Shown piece by piece: positions 25,111 through 37,600 of a DNA stretch of 64,000 nucleotides. The stretch lies in the NCBI GenBank assembly GCA_039881145.1, contig JAYKKI010000061.1, positions 8,566,001 to 8,630,000 on the forward strand, read 5' to 3'. Positions within the stretch are counted from its first letter, which is position 1. Each line of letters opens with the position of its first letter. A program made the position numbers and the translations under genes. This DNA is from Druceiella hillmani. Taxonomy: Eukaryota; Arthropoda; Insecta; Lepidoptera; Hepialidae. The notes beneath the pieces were generated by a model. The model saw only the letters and a program-made list of their open reading frames with translations, did not search any database and was not told the origin of the DNA.

Positions 25111-28100
25111 CGGATACGGATTCCTAAGGACACGAAAACCACATGTAACGATATTTTTAGGATTCCGTACAAAATGAAACCTTATAATTTCGTGTCGGTC
25201 TGTCTATCGCATTACAATTAATGACCTAAACGCATTAAAATTTGCAAGTAGATGCTTAATTAACGATTACCCTCCGTTCAGTTCTTCAATCATTGGTTTG
25301 AAAAATGTATAACGTATTAATACAACTCAAGTTATTTTGGTTAACTTGCATCATTAATTTCAAAAGATTTATACAAGTGTATTTCCTAACTCACGCGTGT
25401 CCCGATACGAAGATTGCTGTTTTTTTATATATCAACATATTTAATATTTATAAAATTTTAATGAAACACGTAGATTAAAATTGAGAATGTTCGGCAAAAA
25501 TGGGACGTCAAGAAAAAGAAATAGTAAAAAGAGGTAGTGAAATAAATTAATTACATAATCAGCGTAAGGCTCATTAAAAACTTATATACTTTACAGATTA
25601 AAGAAAAGCTGTATGTGCATAAAAAGGAAACCGAAAAAAATAGCTCAACCAGCATCTGCTGACAAAAATTTTAAAAAGGATAAAAGTAGAATATAATGAA
25701 ATATAAAAAAAAATAGCGGCTGTATACATTTTTTACTAAAATAGATAATTTTCATTAAACTTTATCGCGTCGAACAAAAAAAATGTGACAAACCATGTCA
25801 GACATCCTTATTAAATTCGATTAAGATCTTACAAAAAATGTTTGCAACATTTATGAAAAGAAAAAAATTTAGTTGAAAAAAATACAAAAAACAGTCAAGT
25901 GCAAATTGAACTTGCGCAATTGATGGTACGGGTCATGTTGTGTAGAAACTTACAGGCATCGAAACACGTGAAGCTCAAGCCAGTCGCAGGCGTAACCTTC
26001 GAGTCATGGTAATAATAAGCCGATAAATAATTGAAATACGAAAAAAAATATTATTCTTTTTTTTTGTTTTACAGTGCAGAATTAGTAATTTTTTTCTACA
26101 TCATTAATAATGCTTTAAATAAATTTTATATTTAAATAATTAAATCGTTTACAACAAAAAATTACAACAGATAATGTGATGCTGATAATTGTCAATACCT
26201 GAGCTCATTAATAAAAGCCCTGATTTATTAAGTTTTTGACCAATAATTTCCGAAATCGTAAAAGGACGCAACCATTTTACATTTCTGATCACGCATTTTA
26301 ACATGCTTTCTGATTATTGACACGATGACTTAGAAAAACTGTCGGCAAAGTGGAAATTCAACTTTTTGTACCTAATTACACCTTGTAAAAGAATGGATTT
26401 ACTATTGATACCGTTAATCCAAATTATAACTTTCTATGCCAAAGAATCTCCGTTAAAATATCTACGACAGACAGACAAACAGACACCAATGTGACGTCTT
26501 AAATGTTAAGTTTGTCCAATTTAGTTACGAAACATAATAAAATGTTAATTAATGTATTAAACGTGATTAGGATTACGCTTAATTGTGTTAATTAAATATG
26601 ATAATTTGATAATGTTCTGAATAATAAAAAATATGGATTTGTTGAAAAAAAAATCTCCACGTTCTCTCCACACTGCGTCTGAATCAAAACAATTTTATGT
26701 GCAACGCGTGCGATTACGTAACTTTTATTTAACCACACACGTCTGTTCAAAAAGAGACGCAATAAAATAAACACTTTAAAATTGCAATATGTTTAAAATT
26801 TAAAAGTTTACATTTTATGCAGGGATTTTTAAAATGTTAGTTAGAAATGTAAAACACGAGTTTTATTTTTAATAACTTGTTTATTTTAATTTGTTTGCAA
26901 GTAAGTAAACCGAGTTGATAGCAAATATACCCCTTTTTCAAAACTGCTGCCAAATGTGGGGGTCTCTTATGAAGATAATTCGATTTTACATTCCCAATTA
27001 ATGGGGTGATAATTCGATTTTAGATTCCAAATCAAACACACGGGGTGGCCGTACTCGTGTTTCCACAAAAAAATCATGCCTACCCAAAATGCTCAAATTG
27101 CCCCTTTTCAACCATTTGGTTTGAATAGCATATCACGGTCTCACGCGTGTTGCTTTTTCAAAAAAATAAGTTGTAATACTGCCACCTAACCTGCAAACGA
27201 ACGATGAATTCCGTGACCGTAAGCATCCGTATCAAGATCTGCAATAGAAATAAACTCGAGCAATCCTTCACTTTTAAACTGAATCATAACTACTAATTGC
27301 AGGCTTTTCTACAGCTATAAAGACGGCTTCAACGAATCGCCTCCTCAATTCGAAATGGATATCCGGCAAGTGAAAACGATAATAATCCCACGCCCATTGT
27401 CTGTAAATAAGTAACACTAACGACCCGTAACTTTCCCCCAAAATTAACCATCATTAAGATATTCCCACGATCCCAGTGTGTATTTCATTTGCTTGGATCG
27501 TTCACGTCCATGTTTACAGGCCTCTCATTCGGGGAAGCGCGAGTGGCAAAATAGCTCAGCTATTGTATGAAAAGAGCGCATATTGTGTTGCATTTTAATA
27601 AGACGTTACTACCTGGATTTGTTAACGCCTAAAAGTAATATTGTATCAGTCGACGTACATAGCTATCTAAGATAATTGATAACACTCCGTCTATCTATAG
27701 TTTGCTTCTCACAAGTATTTTGATATTTTAACTGTCTATCGACAGTCGTTGATAGTTTCTGTCCATGCCCTCTCATACAAGCGACGCGTTTCATTAATAC
27801 ATATGGCAAATTCGCCATTAAAAATATACACGCATCAAATAAATAAACAATAATTGAACAGAAACATTTTATTTTTATACTTTTAGACATAATTTAAATA
27901 TTTTGTAATTATTTTTTAATTAACGGATATATTTTTTTATATTTCAAAATAAATAATAAGTAAAAGCAGTTAAAGTTGTGCATAGTTATGGAACGTAACC
28001 AATCTCTGCTTTCCATTCTGTTAAATGTTAAATCAGACAAAAGCCAGTATAACGTTTAAAATTAAAGGAAGTAAATAAATTGTAATAATAAATGGATTAT

Positions 28101-29599
28101 TATTATTATAACGTATTGTATACACGATAACACTTGTTATTGTCTACATAATAAATTATAATCATTGAACAAAACTCTTATTAATTTATTGAGTGTTCAT
28201 ATATACACAGGGACTTTAGTATCGGAATAATCATCCCAACATGATAACGACCACCTATCGAAGATAACTGTCAAAAAGTTATTGGGAAGCAACTCTATAA
28301 ATTGGGTATAATATTAGATAGCCCGTGAGTCGCTTTCCCATTGGTAGAAAGAGTGTGGAGATTAGTAATTACTATCCGTTGATTTGTTATTGACATGCAA
28401 AATTTAAACGTCAGTTAGAATTTCCATCCCTAGTAACACAAAAGCATGAACAGACAGAATATTGGTTTTGGGCAAAAGGGAATAAAGTCATTAATAACGA
28501 TGTTAAGATTACTAATGTACAATAGCCAAAGACAATAATAAAAAAGGTTAACAATTCAATAAATATACAAAACATATAAAAATTGTCACGTTAGACTCAA
28601 ATAATACTAAACTTTATTTCCTTTGAAGATTTAGAGTATTTGTTTTATTTATCAAAAGATACATTTAGTTGCTATTACGGGATAAGCTGAAAAATAAAAT
28701 GAACTGTATAGACTGCCGTCACATATGTATTCTAAGCAATACTAGCGTATTGATTTAGTATTCTGACCTTATTGGACTATTCGCTTAATTTTCTTAGATA
28801 ATAGTTCACCTCGCGAGCGTCTACAAGTATAGAATGGAATCAATTTGATGAGGCACACTTAAAATCATGCCAACAAGCAAATCATTTATGTTTAAAAAAA
28901 CGAAAGTACGCTCTTATATCGTATAGACGTTTTTGTCAATAGGCATAAAATAAACTAAACGCACATATTTACAATAATAATCGTATTTGTTATTTACGAG
29001 AGTAATCTCCGCTACCGCCGTTTCCCTATGCTGCCCCCTTGCTGTCGTGCACTGCAAATGGTGTTATAATTTCTAGCATCTTGCAAATCCAGAATTTTAT
29101 GTCATATTTTTACTAAAATAAACGAGAGCGATTGTTGGCAAGGCATATGGTTCGCCGAATGTAGAGGAGAGCCTTCATCTGCTTTCGTCTATACTACGCG
29201 TCGTCCCGCCACTCCTAATGAAACAGCGCGAACAGCCGAGTCACTCGTTCGCACTTATAATATTCATAATACTCTATTCATTCATATCATCTTAACACGA
29301 TAACACCATCCATTCGCCAGTGTCTTAACAACCCGAGATATTCACAGAAGCCTTAGCAAATAACGTTCAGAGATGAATCAGCATTTTTAAACTTTATAAC
29401 CTCAGATACCAGCCCCACCCCACTCAGCTCAGAAATTCCGTAGTAATCCCAGCTCACATCAATCGTTCCATTTCAGTCTTAATTATAATTTTAAAAACAC
29501 ATAAGAAAGCATTTGTAATGATCATATGTGAAAGAATTTGTAATCAATATATGTTATAAAAGTGTACAATGTACGTGACGCTAAAACTCAGAAACGAGT
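25111..29599. other. No gene found; complex blocks at 26920-27480 and 29000-29250
   Basis: GATAATTCGATTTTA(C/G)ATTCC is duplicated near 26970 and 27009. A block at 29000-29250 has raised GC. The remainder is AT-rich, and I recognise nothing in it. Confidence 0.55.
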
Positions 29600-29704
29600 C
29601 CCGGTACGATCAAGGGAGTTATATGGTGTGATAGCCCTCTATCTCCCATCCATGAAAAAGATTCCCGTTTTTACCTGAAGGGCGTGCTTAAGGGCTGGTT
29701 TCAT

Positions 29705-30070
29705 CCTCTAGAAATTTCTAGAACAGTCCAGAGCATTCGAGAGTATTCCGGGAGCATTCCACAACATTCAAGAACATGCTGGAATATTCTGAAATATTGT
29801 GGAATGTTTGGGAATAGTAGGGAACGTTCGGAAACATTCCACAAGATCCCAGATAATTGTGAAACATTTCAGAATACTCTCGAATGTTGTGGAATGTTCT
29901 GGAACATTGTGGACCATTCGAAGCCTTTTTGTATGGGTGGGGTTACCCATTGGTAGGGGTATATAAAGCAAGATCCGTCGTAGGTTCGAACGGTAGTTTC
30001 TTATCACTAAAGTGCAGTGAGTGAACAAAAACAAAGAATGAAGTGTGAGTTATAAAAGTGATACAGTGTT
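29705..30070 (+). promoter_or_regulatory. Heat-shock-type promoter: HSE array, TATA box and leader
   Basis: A dense array of GAA/TTC units at heat-shock-factor spacing runs from 29711 to about 29919. Two triplets are perfect: GAAatTTCtaGAA (29711-29723) and GAAtgTTCtgGAA (29892-29904). Many partial units lie between them at roughly 10-bp phase, including GAAtaTTC (29782-29789) and GAAcgTTC followed by AAAcaTTC (29822-29839). About 40 bp downstream is TATATAAA (29960-29967). The leader that follows is A-rich with GTGAACAAAAACAAAG, the style of insect hsp70 5' UTRs. HSF trimers bind such arrays; this is established knowledge. No hsp coding sequence follows. Instead, Helitron protein homology starts about 110 bp after the leader, on the same strand. 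The Helitron either carries this promoter or inserted just downstream of an hsp promoter. Present activity is unknown. Confidence 0.82.
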
Positions 30071-30114
30071 TAAAATGAACTTAGTGTATTTTTTTAATGA
30101 AAAGTTGATTTGAT

Positions 30115-32475
30115 TTATATTTTATACAATGTACAAAAGCGCGGACGAGGACAAGTGAATAGTACAACCTGCCAAATGAAGCGTTCCACTACGACCCGAC
30201 GAAAGAATATAACGAACACAAACACGTCGTAATCGGAAAAATGGGACGTTTGCCAATTTTGCAACAGAAAAAAAAACAATAGAGCAAAACCAGGAATCTG
30301 TCGCATGAATGCAAATATTCGATTACCACCACTGGAAGTACCTCCTCAGAAATTTCTACATTACATGACCGGAGAAACTCGAGAATCAAAACACTTTCTT
30401 CAAAGTATAAAAGCGTACAACGCCTGCTTCCAAATGACTTCTTTACGTGTCACTTCGGTTAACACTAACAGAGATGAAATCGATTATGTTTTTCCATCCA
30501 AGGACAAATCTATCACAAAATGGGATCATTACTATCACTACCCGACGAAGACTATAAATTTCTGCAAGTATATTTGAACGGAAATGAAAAAAGAAATTGA
30601 TCAACGATGCGCAAATCGGTGGATTGAGACGAAAAATAATCCAAGATGTACAGAGAATCTTACACAAATATAATCAAATTATTCACATATTCAAAACAGC
30701 ACTAGACCGAATGATTTCTAATGACTAAAAAGTTATAATTCGAACCGACAAAAGACCACCAGGAGGGCACTAATGTCGGTTTAATGCACCTCAGATAGAC
30801 CATGCGGGCCATTAAACCCCAATTCGCCATGTATGAGTGATGGAAAATGTACAAAAAAATACCCAAAATCATAATTGGACCACACACAAAGCGGAGATGA
30901 TGGCTATCCCAAATACAGAAAACGATCACTCAAAGAATGTGGCTTCTACGTTTCTACCTCCGAATGGTGCTATACGAAATATGGGGACCAACAAGTTTCA
31001 CAGATTTCAAAACTGTTGACGGTTACCTATGCCAGACATATAGAAGCATGCCTACGCTTAGGACTACTGGAAAAGGACAACCCCTGAAAATTAACACTAC
31101 AAGAAGCCTCACGCACAGCCTCAGCTAAACAAATCAGAGACTTATTCGCCATAATACTAACAACATGTAACTATGAGCTATGGGACTCCTTCAAAGAGAA
31201 TATGAGTGATGACATACTGTACCAAATTTGACATTCAGAACTGTCCACCGAATGCAACGACGATTTTATAAATGAAACACTCATTCGCCTAGAAGATAAA
31301 TGTTTGGCAATAAAAACAAGACTTTAGTACAACTTGGGATGCCAGCACCACGACAACATGCTTTCGGTGTGCTAAACTTCGAAATTACAAAGAAGAAAAG
31401 CTACAACATAAACGAAATACTTCAATACATTGCTCATAACAAACCACTGCTTAATGACGATAAAAAAAATTACGTTATCATGGACCGGATCAACGACAAC
31501 ACTGGCGGAATTATTTACTTGGCGGCACAGAGAAAACGTTTTTAATAAATGTATTGCTGGCAGAAATACATGCTAAACAACAAATCGCACTTGCACTGGC
31601 ATCATCATTGCCGCCACACTTATGGAAAGAGGACGAACTGTCCATTATGTCCTACAACTACCATTGAATATACCCGAAGAACAATTCCCAGTAAGTAAAA
31701 TCTCAAGAGCAACTGGACGGGGTGAACTTCTAAAACAAGCTAAAATTATTTTCGGGGACGAATGCACAATGGCACTTAAAAATATACTCGAAGACATGGA
31801 CGGAACATTACAAGACTTGCGAGGAAACTCTGAAGTGAACTTAAAAAAATTACATCTCTGGCCACACATACATATACTGCGACAAACAAAAAATATAGGA
31901 GTTGAACTATAGAACGACGAAACAGCGGCACATTTTGATCAAAAAATTTTACAAATGCGCGAAGGCACGTATCCTATTGACCAGACTACCGGCCTACTAA
32001 GAACGAACTCATCGAAATTTATCCAAACATTATTCACAACTATACTAATCCGGAGTGGCTATTTCAGAGGGTAATTTTGGCAATTAAATATAATATTGTC
32101 GACGATATCAACTTTAATATTCAAAAGAAAATTCCCGGTGAAGAGAGAATATACAAATCGATCGACACTATGAAAGACTTCCCTACAGAATTTTTAAAGT
32201 CTTTGCAAGTACCAGGAATGGCATTACACTGCCTTCGACTGAAAATTGGATCTTCTATCATACTACTCAGAAATCTCAACTCGCCAAAACTATGTAATGG
32301 AACAAGGATGACCGTCAAACAGCTATCAAATAACATTATCGAAGCCGAACTTAGACTGGAAAGGACAAAGGACATACAGCATTTATCCCTAGAATACCAC
32401 TAATTTCTACTGAACTGCCATTACAAAGCGCAAGGACAAACTTTAAAACATTGCTGCATCAACCTCAAGAGAGAG
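30115..32475 (+). pseudogene. Decayed Helitron transposase (Rep-helicase) gene
   Basis: Pieces of an insect Helitron protein lie in the right order across all three frames, with stops and frameshifts. They are: the N-terminal AFHYDPTKEYNEHKHVVIGK segment (about 30170-30240); the zinc-finger-like part with LPPLEVPP, SKHFLQSIKAYNACFQMTS (30320-30450); a DQRCAN…DKRPPGGH stretch (30600-30770); GPCGPLNPNSPCMSDGKC and DGYPKYRKR (30800-30930); GPTSFTDFKTVDGYLCQTY (30980-31045); QLGMPAPRQHAF (31320-31370); and then the helicase. The Walker A motif is degraded to GGTEKTFL (31510-31535). Walker B reads FGDECTMA (31755-31780). RLKIGSSIILLRNLNSPKL and CNGTRM follow (32230-32310), and KAQGQTL is at about 32420. 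Two internal deletions are inferred, near 30797 and 30945. The first removes the stretch expected to hold the HUH Rep nuclease. The protein cannot be functional. Confidence 0.93.
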
Positions 32476-33242
32476 AGTTTTAATTAATTAAAGTATAATA
32501 CAATCTCATATCAAGTCCCTAAGCGAAGCCGGGTACCTCAGCTAGTTTTTTTAAATAAATTGTAATAAATTAAAATTATTTTTAAAACTTGTTACAACAA
32601 ATCCGTTATAACAAAGCGAATCGAACCAGCAACGAATGCTGACCGAAAGTGCGTACACATGTCGACGACACAAGGAACGAAAATTGACAGCTTTCATTCG
32701 CCCGGTCTATATGCACAAATAGACAACATCCCAGAAGTGCACTCGACTTACCACTTTCACCGAAGATGCAAGCGGCACGCCGCGGTTCCGCACACTAAAA
32801 CAAAACTGCTATATGGCGGCGGACAGATTTTTTAAATATTCCATTTTTTATAAATATCCATCGATAGGTCCCGTCAATCTGATGAATAATTGTTATTACA
32901 AGTTTTTGTCTAAAAGTGATAGTTTGCCAAGAAACAAATATTTTTCTATTTTTTATGGAACGAGACATAAACTGTGTAATACCACCCACACAATAAATAT
33001 TGAGGGATTGTATACTTTTACAGTTAGGTGATTTTTACTACACACGATTTAATGTAGCGAAAATTAATGTAATATTCTTAACAACGATGTATTAACCAAG
33101 TGGATCATAGTTTAGAACAGAATTAAAATTTAAAACACGTGTAAAACTATTTAAGTAGCAATGCAATTAAATTAAAATGTATACGATTCGAACAAAATCG
33201 TGTTGCGTTGTGAAATCAACTTTAAGCATGTTGGACCTATAG

Positions 33243-33285
33243 CTCGTTATTACTGACTGACTGTTATTACTGACTGACTTTAATT
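33243..33285. repeat. Short tandem duplication
   Basis: TTATTACTGACTGACT occurs twice in direct succession. Confidence 0.9.
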
Positions 33286-34249
33286 AGACTAATAAAAAGT
33301 ACATTGAAAAAAATTAATGCAGAATAGAATACATATTTACAATGAGATTTAAACAACATTATTAATAGAATACCATTTTAGTATAATAATAAATTACTCT
33401 TCATTTCTCAAAAAGTATACCGTTAAAGATAATCAGTCTATTTTCATTACAGATTTTGTTAAACTTTTCATAAGCGAGAGAATTGTCAAAATTTTCGGCC
33501 CAAAAACTGCGAAAATAGAAGAGGGTGGTATTTAAGAAATCTCACTCAAAGTGGCCAAAAAATATTTTTTATCGTATTTTGACCCCACTTGATATACAAT
33601 ATATAGTTTTTATACTCATAACTTGATGCCGATAAGCAAGCTCTATAACTATGCATATGCTATGAACAAGCGAACGGACAACAAAATTTTACGAGTACGT
33701 GTTACTTTTGTACTGCTATGATAAAAACATTTTACTTTAATTTATTCTATTTACTAAATACAAAGAATGTATAATATACCCTAATGTCTTTAAGCTGAGA
33801 AATTATTTCTCTTAGGTTATTAACTAGTCAGCAAACCAGAGTTCACATATGAATTCTTATTTACGCGAGAGATTGGTTGCTAAACGTATTCACGAGTTTG
33901 AAATGTGTGGTAATGGGCGGTGACCCTAAAACTATTTTATATGGCACTGTTTTAAACAGACTTCAAAAAGGAGGAGATTTTCCATTCGTGCGTCTGTCTC
34001 ATTTTTCTACATACGTACAATGATTGCTTCAAAATGCCATAAAGGCTTTAAGTGATTATTTTTGTATCATTCTATTATCACCACATTAATTGTAACCCAA
34101 TCAAAGCATGCAATTTAAAGATATCTATCGTATATGGTACTGTTATAATGGATTTGTTGTAACACTTTTTAAAAACAATTTCATGACTAATAGTTTAATT
34201 AATTAGAAACACTTTTAGATATAATTACAATTTCTTTCTTATGTGTTAA

Positions 34250-34570
34250 TACAATTAAAACTGGACTGGAACAACGACTGACGTTAACTGGGATTACGGA
34301 CTTCCGAGCAGAAGGGGGCTGGTATCTGGGGTTTATAAAGATTAGAAATGCTGATTCACCCGGCAATTTTATTTTTTGAGGTTTTTGTGAACAGAGCCAT
34401 AAGGCTTTGTTCAGGATGTTGAGACGCTGGGGACCGGATGGTGTTATTATGTTAATACGATATGCTTGGGAGCGATGCTGCATAAGCCGTGTAGCTAGCA
34501 AGTCAGGGCTATAACAGCACGTATGTCGTGGTAGGGTTAACTTATTAAGAGTGACGAACAATGACTCTCA
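34250..34570. other. Raised-GC block with 120-codon minus-strand frame, unidentified
   Basis: GC content rises here and a minus-strand frame (34199-34561) stays open for 120 codons, beginning MFVTLNKLTLPRHTCCYS and including PGESAFLIFINPRYQPPSAR. I recognise no family. Neither edge shows convincing splice sites in frame with the Pellino exon. It may be an untranslated or structural part of a retroelement. It is the longest open frame in the window without an explanation. Confidence 0.3.
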
Positions 34571-36746
34571 AGGTGTTGTACAAATATGAGATGAACTGCT
34601 AATGAAGCATGGAGTGGACAACGGTCCTCCTTCTTTAACGGTTAATAGCACTAGTATTAAAAATAAGCCTACATTATATGGATTATGCTTACATTTGAAA
34701 TGTTGTAAACATTCGGTGAATTGATATTAACATCAAAAGCGCTTAAATACTTACTCAGAGTATAGTCATTGGCGTCAAAGTGTCTTATCATTATTTTTAT
34801 ATTAAAAAATCTTAATCGTTCTTTTTATATCCATTGGAAGTTTAACGATCTACGCACGGTGCAAGAGGATGTTTGGTCATTAGATTAGAAATCTTTTGTA
34901 AGCCCCCGAAATGATCCAAGTTTCCTCGTAATTTAGTGTAAAAAAACCTATGATATCAACGCTGCACTATAAATAATACAATTCCCATACAAAGTTTCCC
35001 CAGTGCCATCCTAATCGGACATATGTAAATACCTCTCATTTTATATTTTGGCGCTATCGCGCATGAGGAGATTTACGACCGAGGTTTACGACGGGAAAAT
35101 GTGAAGAAGTCATAAACATTTTATTTACGGGAAAACTTCAACTTTCCGCAATAAAATGATGTTTCGACTTTGTGCGCGCATATTGTTTCTCGCAAACGCC
35201 TCCGAGATAAACACTTTCTCTCGGCGAAGGCGCGCGCCGTTCGCCGCTCGCGAGCTCTGTCACCTCAATTTTTCATTGCTCCATAAATATCTTTCTTTTA
35301 CGATATTAAAATTGTCACCTCGAGTGGTGCAGGCGCTCGAAACATTATAATTCAGGATGTTTCATAATGTCACTTTTAAACCAGGAGTTGCGTCAACCGA
35401 TAAATATTGCGTATTAACATAATTTTGTATTAAACTCCATGTTTTTTTACATCGTCATCAATTTTTCTACCATAGATCAGCTACTCGAGTACATAAAGTG
35501 GCAATCTTCTTCTACAAGACTTCATATCATTCAATTGAATATTTAAAATTTAACAAATAAAAAACGATCAAAAATGAAAAACGCATTTACATAAAAAAAA
35601 TTCGGAAAATGCAAGCTAAAAAACTAATATATTTAAACGAATCGAATATATTTAAACGACACAAGACTCGGATGAAGCGGAGTATTAAGGTTGAAGCTGA
35701 ATTTTAGGGTTCCCTAGCAGTGTCCTAGAATCGTTCATTCATCCGTTCGTCCATCTGTAACACGTTCAGAGTTCCTACAGTTTTAGACTTATGTACATTA
35801 AATTTTACAAATGCTTCAGGTGAGGATGTAAATGATTAATTAGCAAAATATTTAAAAAAATAAATGTACCTCTTTCTGCACGTAAGGGGGAAGATTATTT
35901 TTTCACGTCTCATTGGAGCGGTCTTTCAACAATGACGTCACATGACGATCAACGCATCTGATGAATCACTGCTGAGATATCGACCTCACAACTTAAATAA
36001 AATGTCGCTACAGCTTTGCACAATACTTTCCGGTATATTTCGGTTACGTTCGAATATGAGTCAGCTTCGGTTCTTTAATTTAAACTTCAATAAAATTAAA
36101 ACTTATATTTCAAATCAAATATGTAGGATCCTACCCAACATAGGAATAAACCGTAAAAGCATTTGTAAATTTATTTTTTCTAAACCACTTGACAACATTT
36201 TTTTTCAATGTTTTTAAAAATTAATTTACATTGTATTAGTACAACACAAAAACATCAATAGATGGTACTACGAGTTTTTTAATATTTTATTATTGTATTT
36301 CAACATACATATGATATTACCGATTCATTATCCCCGTACTTCGCGTACGAAGTCGCGGGCACAGTTGTTAGGAACATATTAAAGATAATTAAAGAGATTA
36401 GTTTATTACAGCCGTCGTAAAATAGGGCAAAACCTACTTTTCTAACTACAACCTGTCCGTAGCATAATTAATATTTTAGCGTGTACCTAAATCTACAAAA
36501 CCTTCCACTACAAACATTCAAAATTGAACCGCAATCTTGGAAACATATTTCTACAAACAAATCGGTCCAAAGATCCAGAAACAAAAAATCGGTCAGGCGC
36601 GTGTTGAAACCTGAAAAAAAGGACATCGTAGTCGCTCGACAAACTCATGAACGTTAACACACCCGAAACGATTTTAAATGAACGTTTTTACTAAGCACTA
36701 CTTTCAACATTGTTACATTAATGTACATTAAAAAACCTGTCGTATA

Positions 36747-37150
36747 CGAATAGAACTCACACTACGAGGGTGTTGTACACATTTAGGGTCGATCCAAAAA
36801 TCGAGCCTAAATGTGTACAGAAAGAATAGAACTCACACTAGAAGGGTGCTGTAAACATTTAGGCTTTTATAAACATTTAAGGGTACAAAGTATTTCTATT
36901 ATACTATTTAGAAATATTAATTTTTCACGACGTAAAAGATATCGTAAGGTACTTGATACAAATAAGGCCTATGTTCTACTAAGGTCTATACACCCAAAAA
37001 TTAAGAATAAACTCAATGAGTGAATGAAATGAGTTTATTCTAACGTCTTATTTGTATCAAGCACTTAATTTTTGAAGTTGGGTTTATTCTTCTTAATTTT
37101 TGGGTGTATAAGCCTTATTTGTTATCAAGTACCTTACGATATCTTTCACA
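36747..37150. mobile_element. Nested foldback element
   Basis: A direct repeat of ATAGAACTCACACTA…GGGTG occurs at about 36749 and 36828. Between them GTACACATTTAGG…TCGAT faces ATCGA…CCTAAATGTGTAC, a local palindrome. From 36938, GATATCGTAAGGTACTTGAT, AAATAAGGC and ACACCCAAAAATTAAGAA are mirrored by TTCTTAATTTTTGGGTGT, CCTTATTTGTTATCAAG and ACCTTACGATATC, ending near 37144. AGAATAAACTCA/TGAGTTTATTCT forms the turn (37009-37042). It is non-coding and looks like a foldback transposon with internal rearrangements. Confidence 0.8.
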
Positions 37151-37319
37151 GGCCTAAAAATTGGTGTATATTAAAAAAATTTAAGATCTAGTTTTTCTTT
37201 AGTCATCTAGTCAAATTTTACCAAACTGTCATTTGTCACGATTTTCGTTTCAGTAGTTTCGGAAATAATAGAGCGGAAAGAACGAGATGGGAATGCGGGA
37301 GAATACCCTATGTTCGCAT

Positions 37320-37600
37320 ATTATTTAGAATACCTTTTTAAATATTCAGTTTAACATTATGAAAAAAATATTTTTGTATTCCTCATAAAAAGTTGACAAC
37401 AATTTTTTTTAAAATTGAGTACTGTATTTATCTCTCTTTAATTGTTATATGAATAGTAAAAAAACAGTTATTTAATGCAAAATATACGGGTTAACAAAAT
37501 GCATTATTATGCCAAATTACAAGTTTCTATATGTCACATAGTTTCTGAGAAATTCGAATTTGACCGGCGGAGAGACAGGCGTGAGTTATCTCATAACGAT
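37320..37600 (-). repeat. GGTTCCGTACC-type repeat, minus strand, diverged
   Basis: CATAGTTTCTGAGAAATTCG, GACCGGCGGAGAGACAGGCG and TATGCCAAATTACAAGTTTC parallel blocks of the copy at 52.5 kb in the same order and spacing. Confidence 0.5.

Larger units (their letters stand above)
29600..32545 (+). mobile_element. Degenerate autonomous Helitron, about 2.9 kb remnant
   Basis: The 3' end is marked by GCGAAGCCGGGTACCTCAG followed by CTAG (32542-32545) and then T, as expected for a Helitron CTRR end inserted at an AT site. The 5' boundary is uncertain. The heat-shock promoter at 29.7 kb may be inside it, in which case the TC start could be near 29600, where the sequence reads TCCCGGTACGATC. Intact autonomous Helitrons are usually 5 kb or more, so this copy has lost about half its length. 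The 3' end resembles that of the repeat ending at 7965. Confidence 0.7.
32546..36746. other. AT-rich with GC-raised patches, no gene found
   Basis: 32640-32820 and 35040-35350 are more GC-rich (GAAGGCGCGCGCCGTTCGCC) but non-coding. 35700-35800 may hold a diverged GGTTCC-type repeat (GGGTTCCCTAGCAG…CGTTCGTCCATCTG). The unexplained 120-codon frame at 34.2-34.56 kb is listed separately. Confidence 0.5.

Noticed and set aside
29684..29956. 90-codon plus-strand open frame and an overlapping minus-strand frame
   Set aside because: Both run through the HSE array; the GAA/TTC periodicity creates the apparent peptide repeats.
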